From Desulfoscipio geothermicus (GTDB lineage: Bacteria > Bacillota > Desulfotomaculia > Desulfotomaculales > Desulfallaceae): a stretch of 64,000 nucleotides of DNA. The notes beneath the pieces were generated by a model. It was not told where the DNA came from. It saw only the letters and a program-made list of their open reading frames with translations, and ran no database searches. Shown here in pieces: positions 26,655 through 35,914 of the stretch. The stretch spans positions 1-64,000 of the forward strand of contig JAENYS010000004.1 of NCBI GenBank assembly GCA_016841645.1, read 5' to 3'. Both the position numbers and the translations under genes were made by a program. The first letter of the stretch is position 1; the number at the start of each line of letters is the position of its first letter.

Positions 26655-27228
26655 CCTCCAAATCCGTATGACCGTCTTTTACTTTAACACGGCGCACTAC
26701 CGGTAAAGCGTCCACCTCATGAGTGATCAACCTGCGAGCAGCTTCCCAAACTGATGTATCAAGTTCTACATACACAATATTGGGCATTCTAGTCATAATT
26801 ACACCTACAGGTAGTTTGTGTATATCTTGTCCGCCCAGGGTGTTTTTAAGTAGATCCTTGCGTGAAAGTACCCCTTCCAGCAGCCCCCCTTCCCGGACAA
26901 CAAACATGGTGCCCACATCTTCTATGAACATTGTGACCACAGCATCGTATACGGTACACTGTTCAGGAACCACCACGGGTACCGATTTTACATCGTTAAT
27001 CGTTATTTGATGCAGCTTTTCAGCCAACTCCTGCCCGGGTTTTTTGCCGCTGTAAAAATAGCCTACCCGGGGGCGGGCCTCCAGAATGCCGGACATAGTT
27101 AAAATGGCCATGTCCGGGCGCAATGTGGCTCTGGTGAGACTCAGCCGCTCGGCGATTTGTTCACCAGTGATAGGACCTTCCCTTTTCACTATTTCGAGAA
27201 TAGTTTCCTGTCTTTTGCTAAGTTCCAT
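26587..27228 (-). CDS. ccpN: CcpN-like transcriptional repressor (HTH + two CBS domains)
   Basis: 213 residues. The N-terminal winged helix (GEQIAERLSLTRATLRPDMA) is followed by YFYSGKKPG and two CBS domains from about residue 80 (VYDAVVTMFIEDVGTMFVV and VWEAARRLITHEVDALPVV). B. subtilis CcpN represses gluconeogenic genes and senses ATP and ADP through its CBS domains. Here it precedes the PPDK regulator, so the pair links repression and enzyme control at the pyruvate/PEP node. Confidence 0.9.
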   Translation of the reverse strand: MELSKRQETILEIVKREGPITGEQIAERLSLTRATLRPDMAILTMSGILEARPRVGYFYSGKKPGQELAEKLHQITINDVKSVPVVVPEQCTVYDAVVTMFIEDVGTMFVVREGGLLEGVLSRKDLLKNTLGGQDIHKLPVGVIMTRMPNIVYVELDTSVWEAARRLITHEVDALPVVRRVKVKDGHTDLEVVGRFSKTNVTKLFVELGEGGY

Positions 27229-27520
27229 ATCATCGCCCCTTGCAGAGCAAATATGCCATACTACTTATCTTCACTCTGTTTAATAAAATATATTATATAC
27301 TTAGTTACATTTTCCTCTTGCAATTAATGTTTTTTTATCACATTTATATCCAATAAACAAATTCTTGATACAAAAATGGGGGTTCCACTCTTCAGGTACG
27401 TGAACCTCACTGAATTTGAGAAGTTGTTATCCAGGAGTTTAAATCCGCACTTGTGCCTGGAGGATATGCATCCCGCTAAAATTCGAGGGAGTATTAGCAA
27501 CGCTATGATAAAAATTATTT
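27229..27520. other. intergenic region between glyS and ccpN with a dispersed repeat
   Basis: 292 bases. 27376-27432 resembles the hairpin repeat at 24661-24716 in the FMN reductase leader, including a shared AGAAGTTGTTA core. A plus-strand frame of 64 codons over it has no ribosome binding site and runs into the end of glyS, so I do not call a gene. The rest is AT-rich. Confidence 0.5.
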
Positions 27521-29614
27521 TTACTTATTTGGAATTACTATTTTACTTAAGTCTGCTATACTGCTTATGAAATCGGCGATTTTTTTCAAAAGGGCCAAGC
27601 GGTTATCCCTCACCTGTTCATCCTCTACCATCACCATCACATCTCCGAAAAATCTGTCTACCGGCTTTTGAAGTTCAGCAATCAACGACAGCGCCACACC
27701 ATATGACCGGTTATTGATTGAGGCACTGGCGGATACGGATACCGATTGAAATGCTTGGTAAAGCTCCCGTTCGGCTACCGAATCAAACAATGCCGGTTCC
27801 ACCAAATCGCCGGTCACCTTTTTGGCCAAATTATGCGCCCTAGTGAAAGCGGTGAGTAAAGCATCAAAGGCCGGGTCGGAGCGAAATTTTTCCAGCGCTT
27901 GCCCCCGCAGCCAAGTACACGACAAATCATCAATGCCGGCAGCTAACACAGCATCCACTGTATCGTAAGACAGTCCCCGGTCTATAAACAAACCGCGCAA
28001 GCGCTGCCGGAAGAATTCCTCCAGTTCAGCGGCTACTTGTTCCAAAGATAGTTTCATTTGCACCCGGCCGGCATAGCCTTTGTAGGCCTGGGCAATTATC
28101 TCTTTCAACGATAGCACCAGTTCACCGTCCAGGATAATGTTGCATATACCCAAGGCCTGGCGCCGCAGGGCGTAAGGATCTTGAGAGCCGGTTGGCATAA
28201 TACCCAAGCCGTAGCAACCTACTATGGTGTCTGTTTTATCAGCAATGCTTAAAACTTGGCCTGGTAACGTTTCGGGCAACTCATCGCCCGCAAAACGGGG
28301 CAGGTAATGCTCATAGATTGCCCGAGAGACAGCTGGCGACTCATCTTGGCGCAGGGCGTATTCCCGGCCCATAATCCCCTGCAATTCAGGGAACTCGTAA
28401 ACCACGTTAGTTAAAAGATCTGATTTGGCCAGGTATGCGGCCCGAGCAGTGTCCCCCTTTTCCTGCAAGCCTGCGCCTAACCGGTTGGCCACAAGATCAG
28501 CCAAGGCGATAACCCGCTGCACTTTTTCATATACCGTGCCCAAGCTTTCCTGGAAGACCACTTTTTTTAATCCTTCCACCCGGTCCGCCAATTTTGTTTT
28601 GAGATCCTCCTGCCAGAAGAAAGCAGCGTCGGAAAGACGAGCCCGCAGCACCTTTTCATTACCGGCCCGGATAATATTAATACTCTCCTGATCACTGCCA
28701 CTATTGCTCACTGCAACAAACCGTGACAGCAAGCGGCCGTCTGCATCTCTTACCGGAAAATAACGCTGGTGCTCCCGCATGGGTGTAATTAATACTTCCT
28801 CAGGCATTTGCAAATAATCTTTATCAAAACTACCACATAGGGCAGTAGGATATTCCACTATGTTAGTAACTTCATCCAGCAGGCCGGTATCAATTTCCAC
28901 CTGCCCTCCCTCCCGTGCTGCAACCTCAACGATTTGTTGGCGGATAATATCCCTGCGCTCGTTTACCTCGACAAGCACATGCGCCCCGCGCATCACCTCG
29001 AAGTATTCGCCGGCCTCGCCTACTACCAGTTGACCGCCGCTCAAAAAACGATGGCCATATGTATAGCGATTGGCCTGTAAACCGGCCAAATTAATAGGCA
29101 GTACATCGTTGCCAAAAAGACAAAGTAGCCAGCGGATAGGACGAGCAAAACGCATGTCCAAATCACCCCAACGCATGGGCTTAGGGAAATGCAGCCCTCC
29201 GATAAGCGCAGGAATCAACTCCTCCAGCACTTCAGCAGCAGGGTGGCCTGCTTCTTGCTTTATGGCAAAAACATATTCCACCGGACCCACCGATTTGCGC
29301 ACTAATTCCGTCACGCCTACACCATTACTCTTAGCAAAACCCAGGGCGGCCCGGGTTGGCTCGCCGGCGCTATTAAAGGCCACCTTCACCGCCGGACCTT
29401 TTACCTCCTGCATTAAAGATTGCTGGTTTTCCTCCACAGCACGGATAAAAACAGTAATCCGGCGGGGGGTGCCACAAGTGGTAATTTCCCCATGGCCCAG
29501 CCGGTTATCCTGTAAAACTTGACCGGTGAGTTTGTGCAATTGGGTAAGCGCCGGGTCCAAAAAACGGGCCGGCAGTTCCTCTACACCGATTTCCAACAAA
29601 AAATCTCTAGCCAT
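27521..29614 (-). CDS. glyS: glycine--tRNA ligase beta subunit
   Basis: 697 residues from the ATG at 29614, two bases after the glyQ stop and 8 bases after GGAGGG. Begins with the conserved DFLLEIGVEELPARFL. It carries the HD-like domain and the C-terminal DALR anticodon-binding domain (LFDSVAERELYQAF). The alpha2beta2 bacterial enzyme charges tRNA-Gly; the beta subunit supplies tRNA binding. Confidence 0.97.
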   Translation of the reverse strand: MARDFLLEIGVEELPARFLDPALTQLHKLTGQVLQDNRLGHGEITTCGTPRRITVFIRAVEENQQSLMQEVKGPAVKVAFNSAGEPTRAALGFAKSNGVGVTELVRKSVGPVEYVFAIKQEAGHPAAEVLEELIPALIGGLHFPKPMRWGDLDMRFARPIRWLLCLFGNDVLPINLAGLQANRYTYGHRFLSGGQLVVGEAGEYFEVMRGAHVLVEVNERRDIIRQQIVEVAAREGGQVEIDTGLLDEVTNIVEYPTALCGSFDKDYLQMPEEVLITPMREHQRYFPVRDADGRLLSRFVAVSNSGSDQESINIIRAGNEKVLRARLSDAAFFWQEDLKTKLADRVEGLKKVVFQESLGTVYEKVQRVIALADLVANRLGAGLQEKGDTARAAYLAKSDLLTNVVYEFPELQGIMGREYALRQDESPAVSRAIYEHYLPRFAGDELPETLPGQVLSIADKTDTIVGCYGLGIMPTGSQDPYALRRQALGICNIILDGELVLSLKEIIAQAYKGYAGRVQMKLSLEQVAAELEEFFRQRLRGLFIDRGLSYDTVDAVLAAGIDDLSCTWLRGQALEKFRSDPAFDALLTAFTRAHNLAKKVTGDLVEPALFDSVAERELYQAFQSVSVSASASINNRSYGVALSLIAELQKPVDRFFGDVMVMVEDEQVRDNRLALLKKIADFISSIADLSKIVIPNK

Positions 29615-29615
29615 A

Positions 29616-30494
29616 TCAAGCACCCTCCTTCCTTAACAGGGGATAGCCCATTTCCCGGCGTTGTTCTACATATTTCTGCGCACATGCCCGGGCAAGGTTA
29701 CGCACCCGGTGAATAAAGCCGGTTCTTTCGGTAACACTGATGGCACCACGTGCATCTAGTAAATTAAAGCTATGCGAACACTTTAACACATAATCATAAG
29801 CCGGCAGCACCAGCCCCTTGGCCGCCACCCGTTCGGACTCGCGTTCATACATATCGAACAATTTAAACAGCATAGCGGTGTCCGCCTCTTCAAAATTATA
29901 GTGCGAGTGTTCTACTTCGCCACGGTGGTGCACATCTCCATACTTTATGCCATCTACCCATTGGATATCATATACGTTATCCTTTTCCTGTATATACATG
30001 GCCAGTCGTTCCAAGCCGTAAGTAATCTCCGCGCTCACCGGCCGGCAGTCCATACCACCGCACTGTTGGAAATAAGTGAACTGAGTGATTTCCATACCGT
30101 CCAGCCAAACTTCCCAGCCCAGTCCCCAAGCGCCCAGGGTAGGCGATTCCCAGTTGTCCTCGACAAACCGGATGTCATGTTTGTGCGGGTCAATGCCGAT
30201 AGCTTGCAAGCTGTTTAGATAAATGTCCACCACATCGTCCGGTGAAGGTTTTAAAATTACCTGGTACTGGTAATAGTGCTGCAAGCGATTGGGGTTTTCA
30301 CCGTACCTGCCGTCTGTAGGCCGCCGAGAAGGTTCAACATAGGCCACCCGCCAGGGCTCGGGACCCAAAGCACGCAAAAATGTGGCGGGATTCATAGTTC
30401 CGGCCCCCTTTTCAACATCATAAGGCTGCTGAATAATGCATCTTTGCTTGGCCCAAAACGTATTCAGGGCCAAAATCAATTCCTGAAAATTCAA
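29616..30494 (-). CDS. glyQ: glycine--tRNA ligase alpha subunit
   Basis: About 292 residues from TTG at 30494 ([10 protein letters not shown]), which fits the family start MNFQ and has GGGGGG 9 bases upstream; an ATG 18 bases earlier overlaps that site. Landmarks are GCIIQQPYD-like [38 protein letters not shown] and [12 protein letters not shown]. It holds the aminoacylation active site. Controlled by the T-box directly upstream. Confidence 0.97.
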   Translation of the reverse strand: MNFQELILALNTFWAKQRCIIQQPYDVEKGAGTMNPATFLRALGPEPWRVAYVEPSRRPTDGRYGENPNRLQHYYQYQVILKPSPDDVVDIYLNSLQAIGIDPHKHDIRFVEDNWESPTLGAWGLGWEVWLDGMEITQFTYFQQCGGMDCRPVSAEITYGLERLAMYIQEKDNVYDIQWVDGIKYGDVHHRGEVEHSHYNFEEADTAMLFKLFDMYERESERVAAKGLVLPAYDYVLKCSHSFNLLDARGAISVTERTGFIHRVRNLARACAQKYVEQRREMGYPLLRKEGA

Positions 30495-30544
30495 ATGTAA
30501 CCAACCCCCCATTAAAATAAATCAGGCATGTATGTATAAAAAAT

Positions 30545-30790
30545 ATGAAAACCCCCCGACCCGGCACAAAGCCAGGGACGGGAGGCATTTCCCGCGGTTC
30601 CACCCTGATTGACCACCCGTAAGGACAGCCCTCTCTTTATGGGCAGGCTTTACTCACCGGCTTAACCAACCGGCTTTCCTCCTGCAGCTCGGGAACCCCT
30701 TTCACCAAGCACGCCACCGGTTTGCACCACCCACCGGTTCTCTGTACAACGTCACCATGGCTAATCTTTCCCTCATTGCCCAAGTTAAAT
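30545..30790 (-). promoter_or_regulatory. T-box riboswitch (tRNA-Gly) of glyQS
   Basis: On the minus strand the canonical T-box GGGTGGAACCGCGG lies at about 30592-30605 inside the antiterminator, followed by a GC-rich terminator stem (CCCGTCCCTGGC with GCCGGGTCGGGGG) and a T-run GGTTTTCATATTTTTT near 30540. Upstream is stem I with the AGAGAACCGGTGG and GGTGCAAACCGG distal-loop elements. Uncharged tRNA lets transcription pass into glyQS. I did not fix the specifier codon by folding; a Gly codon (GGC) is expected from the genes controlled. Confidence 0.93.
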
Positions 30791-30803
30791 TATTTTCTAA
30801 ATA

Positions 30804-30832
30804 AATTTATCAAATTTAGTCATTAAAGTCAA
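30804..30832 (-). promoter_or_regulatory. sigma-A promoter of glyQS
   Basis: Minus-strand TTGACT (30827-30832), a 17-base spacer and TAAATT (30804-30809), just upstream of stem I of the T-box. Confidence 0.65.
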
Positions 30833-30870
30833 TTAAATTAGTTAACCGCGGCTTATACCAACGCTACTTA

Positions 30871-30905
30871 GAAAAAGAGGGATCACCCCTCCTTACGAAG
30901 GATCC
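30871..30905 (-). terminator. terminator of the DUF4342 gene
   Basis: On the minus strand GGATCCTTCGTAAGGA-type hairpin (arms 30880-30884 and 30901-30905 with internal TCCTT/AAGGA), followed by CTCTTTTTC. It ends the upstream-oriented transcript 35 bases after the DUF4342 stop. Confidence 0.65.
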
Positions 30906-30939
30906 GCAATGTAAAACACCAACACCCATAATTTACCTA

Positions 30940-31422
30940 TTACTCCGGAAGGTTTTTAAATGTAAAAGTATCACTGTGGTCGGAATGTTCGGGCTGACCT
31001 GTTCTTTTTTTGGACCGGCAATCTATCTCCAAAGTGTAATTTTTAGCCATCGCGGTAGCCGTGCCAAGTGCCCCCAGCACAGCCAGCTCACTGCTGGCCA
31101 GTGCCGCCAGCACACCCACCGCACCAATAGTAGCAGGCATTTCAAATACGATGCGATCACCCTGCTTAACCTTGATTCTGGTATCCTGCCCCCGCTGCAG
31201 CATAGACTTAATGTGTTCCATGATATCCTGTGCCCGGCCTTGAACTCTCTCGGTAAACTCTTCTTGGTCCACTGTCTCGGAAAAAGACCGGTCACTCTCC
31301 TCCAGTTTAATTAACGCCTCAACCACGTCACCGCCGGCCTCCTCAAGGGCCTTTTTGGCTTCCCGGTATGTAACCCCGGTTCTGGATCTAATTAAATCAA
31401 TTTTCTCCAGGTCAATGTTCAT
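30940..31422 (-). CDS. UBA-like / DUF4342 domain protein
   Basis: 160 residues. A UBA-like N-terminal domain (IDLIRSRTGVTYREAKKALEEAGGDVVEALIKLEE pattern, residues 8-42), similar to that of EF-Ts, is followed by an amphipathic linker, a DUF4342 segment with IKVKQGDRIVFEMP, and a hydrophobic stretch (AVGVLAALASSELAVLGALG) that could enter a membrane. The C-terminus is polar. Function unknown. AAAGGAGG precedes the ATG. It is followed by the glyQS T-box region and preceded by recO in the same direction. Confidence 0.8.
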   Translation of the reverse strand: MNIDLEKIDLIRSRTGVTYREAKKALEEAGGDVVEALIKLEESDRSFSETVDQEEFTERVQGRAQDIMEHIKSMLQRGQDTRIKVKQGDRIVFEMPATIGAVGVLAALASSELAVLGALGTATAMAKNYTLEIDCRSKKRTGQPEHSDHSDTFTFKNLPE

Positions 31423-31484
31423 GGATAGTTCCTCCTTTGTTAGTGCGAAAAATATGTTTAAATTAATTTAACCTATTAGGTGGC

Positions 31485-32246
31485 TTATTTATGCACCGAA
31501 CTAAAACTATTGAGTTTGTCCATAAACTGCATTGACCGGGATTGCTTTTCCATATGCCACTGTAAATATTCACGCATGATGGAATACATTTGTGATCGGG
31601 CCGGCTGTGTCACGCGCAATCGATTAATTTTATCTATGTCCCAGTTTAATAATGTGTCCATTACTGCTACCGTGCCCCTATTACATGAGACACTCTCCAC
31701 GCCAAAAGCACAGCTTGCACAAACCAAGCCACCAGCTTGGGCGCTGAAATTAACCTTGAGACCATTTACCTCTCCACCGCAGTTGACACAACCGGTAAGG
31801 TCCGGTAAATAGCCTAGCAAAGCCATTAGACGCAGTTCGAACCACCGTGCTACCAATTCTGGATCGGCTGTTTTATCCAGCTCCCGCAATGTATTCATAA
31901 TATTAACAAAAAGGGACTCATGGGGATTTCCGTCCATCGTTAAGGCATCCACAAGCTCAGCAATGTGACCGGCATACAGCAGCTTATCCAAATCCGTCCA
32001 CAAACCCGGGAAAAATTCCCGTCCCTCGCACTCACTGATACTGTCCATGTCACGCCCCTGCCTTAACAAAAAATCCGTTACCGAAAAGGGTTGAACAGCT
32101 CCCCGCTTACGGCTGGTTGGTTTGGTCACCCCGTGGGCCATCACCCGGATTTTACCCTGTTGTTTTGAAAAAAGGGTTAAAATTCGATGGGCGTCACGCA
32201 TTTCCCGCGAATTCAGCACTACTGCCAGAACTTTGTATAGTTTCAT
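31485..32246 (-). CDS. recO: DNA repair protein RecO
   Basis: 253 residues. An N-terminal OB fold (YKVLAVVLNSREMRDAHRILTLF) is followed by the helical domain and a four-cysteine zinc site (CVNCGG at about 160 and CASC at about 183). RecO loads RecA on SSB-coated DNA with RecR. In many Firmicutes recO directly follows era; here corA and about 0.8 kb without genes separate them. Confidence 0.95.
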   Translation of the reverse strand: MKLYKVLAVVLNSREMRDAHRILTLFSKQQGKIRVMAHGVTKPTSRKRGAVQPFSVTDFLLRQGRDMDSISECEGREFFPGLWTDLDKLLYAGHIAELVDALTMDGNPHESLFVNIMNTLRELDKTADPELVARWFELRLMALLGYLPDLTGCVNCGGEVNGLKVNFSAQAGGLVCASCAFGVESVSCNRGTVAVMDTLLNWDIDKINRLRVTQPARSQMYSIMREYLQWHMEKQSRSMQFMDKLNSFSSVHK

Positions 32247-32371
32247 GTTATCCCCCCAGCCGCTTAAAAATTAATTGCGATATTTTTAATGCTATAAAAA
32301 AAGACGAACTAGTTTAAATCTCGCGCGTCATTAGTACAATCGGGTATTTAAACAAGAACGTCTTTGGGTTC

Positions 32372-33346
32372 CTATATCCACTTTTTCATTTTAAATACGA
32401 AGAGCATCCACCCTGTCACACCCATCAACCCGGCAGCGATAGCAACGGTGGACCAGATACTATCTTGTTCGGGTAACGGCACGTTCATGCCAAAGAATCC
32501 GGTGACAAAGGTCAGGGGCATAAAAATAAACGATATAACGGCAAGCACACGGATTGACTCGTTGGTCCGGGCACTAATGATAGAATAATACGTCTCAAGG
32601 GCACCATCCAGCAAATCTCGAAATCCGTCAACGGAATCAATAATTCGCTCAATATGGTCCACCAAGTCCAAATAATACGGTTCGCTTTCTTTGGAAATCT
32701 GAAAAACTAACTGACCATTAAGGCCGGATAACATCCTCTTTTGCGGTAAAATAGCCCTGCGCATGGAAAGAATCGTCCTTTTTAAGGCCATAAATTCCTC
32801 AGTAATCTCCTTACTGGTCTGCTCGTACAGCTGATCCTCAAGTTCATCAACCCGCTGATCTATGCGGTCTAAAATAGGAAAATACTCATCTGTGATGCCG
32901 TCCAGGATGTGATACAAAAACATGTCGGAGCCTTGATTCATATACTTGGTCCTGTTGGATAGACACTCCCTGGCCATACGCCCCAGGGTGGGTAGCGTTC
33001 TTCGGTGCACGGTTACAACATAATTGGAACTCAAAAACATACTGAGCTGCTCCAGCATGATTTCTTCGTCGCTATCTTCCTTATAACGCAAGGCATGCAG
33101 CATAAAAAAATAATATTTATCATAAGCGTCCATCTTGGCCCGAGGACTCTTTTGCAAACAGTCTTCCACCGCAAGGTAGTGAAAATCAAAAATACCGGCT
33201 AGATAGTTTAGCTCGCGTTCATTTTGAAAGTCATACAAATCCACCCAGAGTAAATCATCTTCATTTTGAATTAAATCCTTTTGTGTCAAATCCACATCAT
33301 GAACTAATTCTTTCCGGGTGGCATCATAAAAATAAGTTTTGATCAT
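32372..33346 (-). CDS. corA: magnesium/cobalt transporter CorA
   Basis: 324 residues from ATG 33346, with GGAGGTG 6 bases upstream. A long cytoplasmic N-terminal domain precedes two C-terminal membrane helices; the first ends in the signature FFGMNVPLPEQ, which forms the selectivity filter, and the protein ends in the basic KMKKWI. It forms pentamers that import Mg2+ down the membrane potential. A small frame with its own ribosome binding site overlaps the start. It interrupts the usual recO-era pair. Confidence 0.93.
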   Translation of the reverse strand: MIKTYFYDATRKELVHDVDLTQKDLIQNEDDLLWVDLYDFQNERELNYLAGIFDFHYLAVEDCLQKSPRAKMDAYDKYYFFMLHALRYKEDSDEEIMLEQLSMFLSSNYVVTVHRRTLPTLGRMARECLSNRTKYMNQGSDMFLYHILDGITDEYFPILDRIDQRVDELEDQLYEQTSKEITEEFMALKRTILSMRRAILPQKRMLSGLNGQLVFQISKESEPYYLDLVDHIERIIDSVDGFRDLLDGALETYYSIISARTNESIRVLAVISFIFMPLTFVTGFFGMNVPLPEQDSIWSTVAIAAGLMGVTGWMLFVFKMKKWI

Positions 33347-33425
33347 GCGGGTCACCTCCACGGAAGTTATGCAGTTTTAAGTGATTATGAACAGCTAAAC
33401 TTCGTCGGTGAGGAGATTCTTCCAT
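33324..33425 (-). CDS. possible leader peptide overlapping the corA start
   Basis: 33 codons (MEESPHRRSLAV..., ending NLFL) from ATG 33425 with AAAGGGGGG 8 bases upstream, as good a site as any in the window. It ends 23 bases inside corA in the +1/-1 frame. The peptide is rich in His and Arg and matches nothing I know. Salmonella corA has a leader ORF (corL) that controls its expression; a similar role here is inference. Confidence 0.4.
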   Translation of the reverse strand: MEESPHRRSLAVHNHLKLHNFRGGDPHDQNLFL

Positions 33426-34112
33426 GCAGGTTACCCCCCTTTCGGAAACAATTTTATAAGGCCTTCAGTATAATAATGAAGACCAATAACAAACATGCGC
33501 CTTCTTCATTAGTGTAAGTTTTAGCTCTACAGCTAGAGATTAATTTCAGCCACATTAAGTAAATCTTTTATTCTGTAATACCTGCTAACCCGTTACTGTC
33601 TCTAAACAAATATAACAAAAAGGCAACATATATTTTTATATTTCTATTCTTATAGATTGTATTCGTTGGATAATAATAAGTCAATTTAATTATGCCTTAT
33701 AATCAAACAATACTTTCCAATATCACCTGGATATACCACATAATTAAGCTTGGGCTTGCTGAACGGAACCAAGCCGTAGCATCGCCAATTTTTATAATTG
33801 TATATTTGTGTTAAATGGTTTTTTGAAATATTTAACAGAAATCTTTAGACTACTATCAGCCAATAATAGTAGATGATTTGGAGGGGTTAATATGAAATTA
33901 AAAAAGTTTTAGATAAGCTTACCGTTAAGATTATCGCATAGAGATAAAAAAGAATACAAAAGCAGCAAAAAAAGCATAAAAGATAAAATAAAAGCGGATA
34001 GGTTTACGCTAGGGTTAGTGAGGTTTAATTGCATCTATTTCAATGACCATTCTAAACTATATTGTCGTATACACTAAAATTATTTAACAAAGAGTATTTT
34101 AGAAATTAACAT
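33426..34112. other. 687-base gene-poor AT-rich region between corA and era
   Basis: No conserved gene is seen on either strand. A hairpin CTACTAT/ATAGTAG (33850-33856 with 33866-33872) stands just before a GGAGGGG ribosome binding site and an ATG at 33892. That frame stops after six codons (33892-33912), but it contains the slippery heptamer A AAA AAG in the correct phase. A GGGCTTG/CAAGCC hairpin lies near 33750-33772. The rest may be decayed sequence. Confidence 0.5.
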
Positions 34113-34149
34113 AAAAAAGCTGCCAATAAGTTCAACTTGACAGCTTTTT
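34113..34149. terminator. terminator of the era operon
   Basis: AAAAAAGCTG at 34113-34122 pairs with CAGCTTTTT at 34141-34149, with more pairing inside. On the minus strand the stem is followed by TTTTTT, a good intrinsic terminator 46 bases after the era stop; it would work in both directions. Confidence 0.8.
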
Positions 34150-34194
34150 CTCACATAAATAGTTTTTTTTACATTGTATAATTGTCAAAACAAA

Positions 34195-35091
34195 TTATTC
34201 CTCCAGCAATCCAAAATTCCGCATGTATATATCTCTATTACGCCAGTCTTTTTTTACCTTGACCCTCAGCTCAAGGAAAATCCGCGAACCCAGCAGCGCT
34301 TCTATCTCCTGGCGGGCTTGTTGACCCACTTCTTTAAGCATACGGCCGCTCTTACCGATTAATATACCTTTTTGGCTCTCCCGCTCCGTGTATATAACCG
34401 CCCTAACTGCCACCAGATCCTGAGACCTTTGTTCAACCTCTTCCACTACCACCGCTACAGAGTGCGGCACTTCCTGGCTGGTCAAGTGTAACACCTTTTC
34501 CCTGATCAGCTCAGCCATAATAAATCGCTCGGGCCGATCCACCACCATTTCGTCGGGGTAATACTTGGGTCCTTCCGGTAAATAATTTATAATTACTTGC
34601 CGGAGATGCTGTACGTTGTCCCCGGTAAGCGCCGAAACAGGCACAATCTCAGCAAAATTACCGGTTTGTTGGAAAGCTGCTATAATGGGCATCAAATCAT
34701 CCGGCTTAGCCTTATCAATTTTGTTTACAGCCAGCAGCACCGGACCATTCACCTTTTTCAGCTGTTCCAGCATGAAATGGTCCCCTGGGCCGGGCATGGC
34801 CGCTTCAACCAGCAACAGCACCACATCTACTTCCCGCAGGGTATTCAAAGCCAAATTCACCATATGTTCACCTAATTTGTGTTTAGGCTTGTGGATACCC
34901 GGAGTATCGATGAAAACAGCCTGGTAATCTGAACCGGTAAGCACGCATTGTATTTTATGACGAGTTGTTTGCGGTTTATCGGACATGATGGTTAATTTCT
35001 GACCCAACATACTGTTTAGCAAAGTGGATTTACCCACATTAGTTCGTCCCACAATAGTTACAAAACCTGATTTAAAAACTGAATCATGCAT
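34195..35091 (-). CDS. era: GTPase Era
   Basis: 298 residues. G1 GRTNVGKST, G3 DTPG, G4 NKID, G5 SALTG, then a C-terminal KH domain with IGKSGRMLKEVG. It binds 16S rRNA near the 3' end and helps assemble the 30S subunit. The start is 21 bases after the cdd stop; AAGGAACGG is the only upstream site and is weak and distant. Last gene of the long yqfC-to-era run. Confidence 0.97.
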   Translation of the reverse strand: MHDSVFKSGFVTIVGRTNVGKSTLLNSMLGQKLTIMSDKPQTTRHKIQCVLTGSDYQAVFIDTPGIHKPKHKLGEHMVNLALNTLREVDVVLLLVEAAMPGPGDHFMLEQLKKVNGPVLLAVNKIDKAKPDDLMPIIAAFQQTGNFAEIVPVSALTGDNVQHLRQVIINYLPEGPKYYPDEMVVDRPERFIMAELIREKVLHLTSQEVPHSVAVVVEEVEQRSQDLVAVRAVIYTERESQKGILIGKSGRMLKEVGQQARQEIEALLGSRIFLELRVKVKKDWRNRDIYMRNFGLLEE

Positions 35092-35112
35092 ACGAAATCT
35101 TTACCGTTCCTT

Positions 35113-35514
35113 TCATGATACTGAACCGCAGGTGTTCAGTGAAAAAGCCACCGGCAGCAGCTCGGCAACTGTGGTTTCCCGGTAGGCACCATGCCGGTTG
35201 GCCAGGTACACCTTGGTGTCTCCGCCAAATTCTGCCAGTACCTGTCGACAAGCCCCACAGGGGCTGCAGTATTCTTCTGTACCAGCCACCACCGCCAATG
35301 CAGTAAATTTGCGTTCCCCCCGGGCTACAGCGGTAAACAGGGCTACCCGTTCAGCGCAAACTGTAAGCCCATAAGATGAGTTTTCCACGTTGCAACCGGT
35401 ATATACGTCGCCACTGCCGGCCAGAAGAGCTGCGCCCACCGCAAAGCTTGAATAAGGTACATAAGCGTTTTGCCTGGCCGACATTGCCATAGTAATTAAT
35501 TTTTCCGGTTTCAT
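35113..35514 (-). CDS. cdd: cytidine deaminase
   Basis: 133 residues, the small tetrameric form. Zinc ligands are in TVCAERVALF (Cys with catalytic Glu) and SPCGACRQVL. Deaminates cytidine and deoxycytidine for pyrimidine salvage. It sits between dgkA and era, its standard place in Firmicutes, and the start follows GAGGTG. Confidence 0.96.
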   Translation of the reverse strand: MKPEKLITMAMSARQNAYVPYSSFAVGAALLAGSGDVYTGCNVENSSYGLTVCAERVALFTAVARGERKFTALAVVAGTEEYCSPCGACRQVLAEFGGDTKVYLANRHGAYRETTVAELLPVAFSLNTCGSVS

Positions 35515-35518
35515 TCGA

Positions 35519-35878
35519 TCACCTCATCAGATCCCTTAAACGGGGCCAAATTAGTAAATACGCCACCACCAACGCGTTTAAGGCGGTAACCAACACTGCA
35601 CCGGCAGCCACGTCTTTAGCAATTCTGGCCAACATATGGCGCTCAGGAGACACCAGATCCACTACTGCCTCAAGGGCGGTGTTAAACATTTCCGCAGCTA
35701 TTACCATAATAATAGTTATGGAAAGCATAGCGAGCTCTACCGGCGGCATATTTAAAAACATGCTGACAACAATCACCAGGACCACCGCCAACAGGTGAAT
35801 TTTCATGTTCAACTGGGTTCTTATAGTATAACCAATCCCGCATATGGCCCAGTAAAAACTGCGCATTTGGCGAAGCAC
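35519..35878 (-). CDS. dgkA: undecaprenol/diacylglycerol kinase (DgkA type)
   Basis: 119 residues from a GTG start behind GAGGTG. Three membrane helices and the conserved AEMFNTALEAVVDLV with the catalytic Glu. Gram-positive members mainly phosphorylate undecaprenol, recycling the lipid carrier of wall synthesis. Four bases before cdd. Confidence 0.94.
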   Translation of the reverse strand: MLRQMRSFYWAICGIGYTIRTQLNMKIHLLAVVLVIVVSMFLNMPPVELAMLSITIIMVIAAEMFNTALEAVVDLVSPERHMLARIAKDVAAGAVLVTALNALVVAYLLIWPRLRDLMR

Positions 35879-35914
35879 CCGTCATCACCTCTTCCAGAGA
35901 TACTCACACCAGAT

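Noticed and set aside
27376-27570. 64-codon plus-strand frame between ccpN and glyS
   Set aside because: No ribosome binding site, overlaps the end of glyS and coincides with a dispersed hairpin repeat.
33361-33540. M-box-like words (CTTCGTCGGTGAGG and AGCTCTAC) near corA
   Set aside because: They lie on the plus strand, opposite to corA, and the conserved M-box core between them is missing, so no Mg2+ riboswitch is called.
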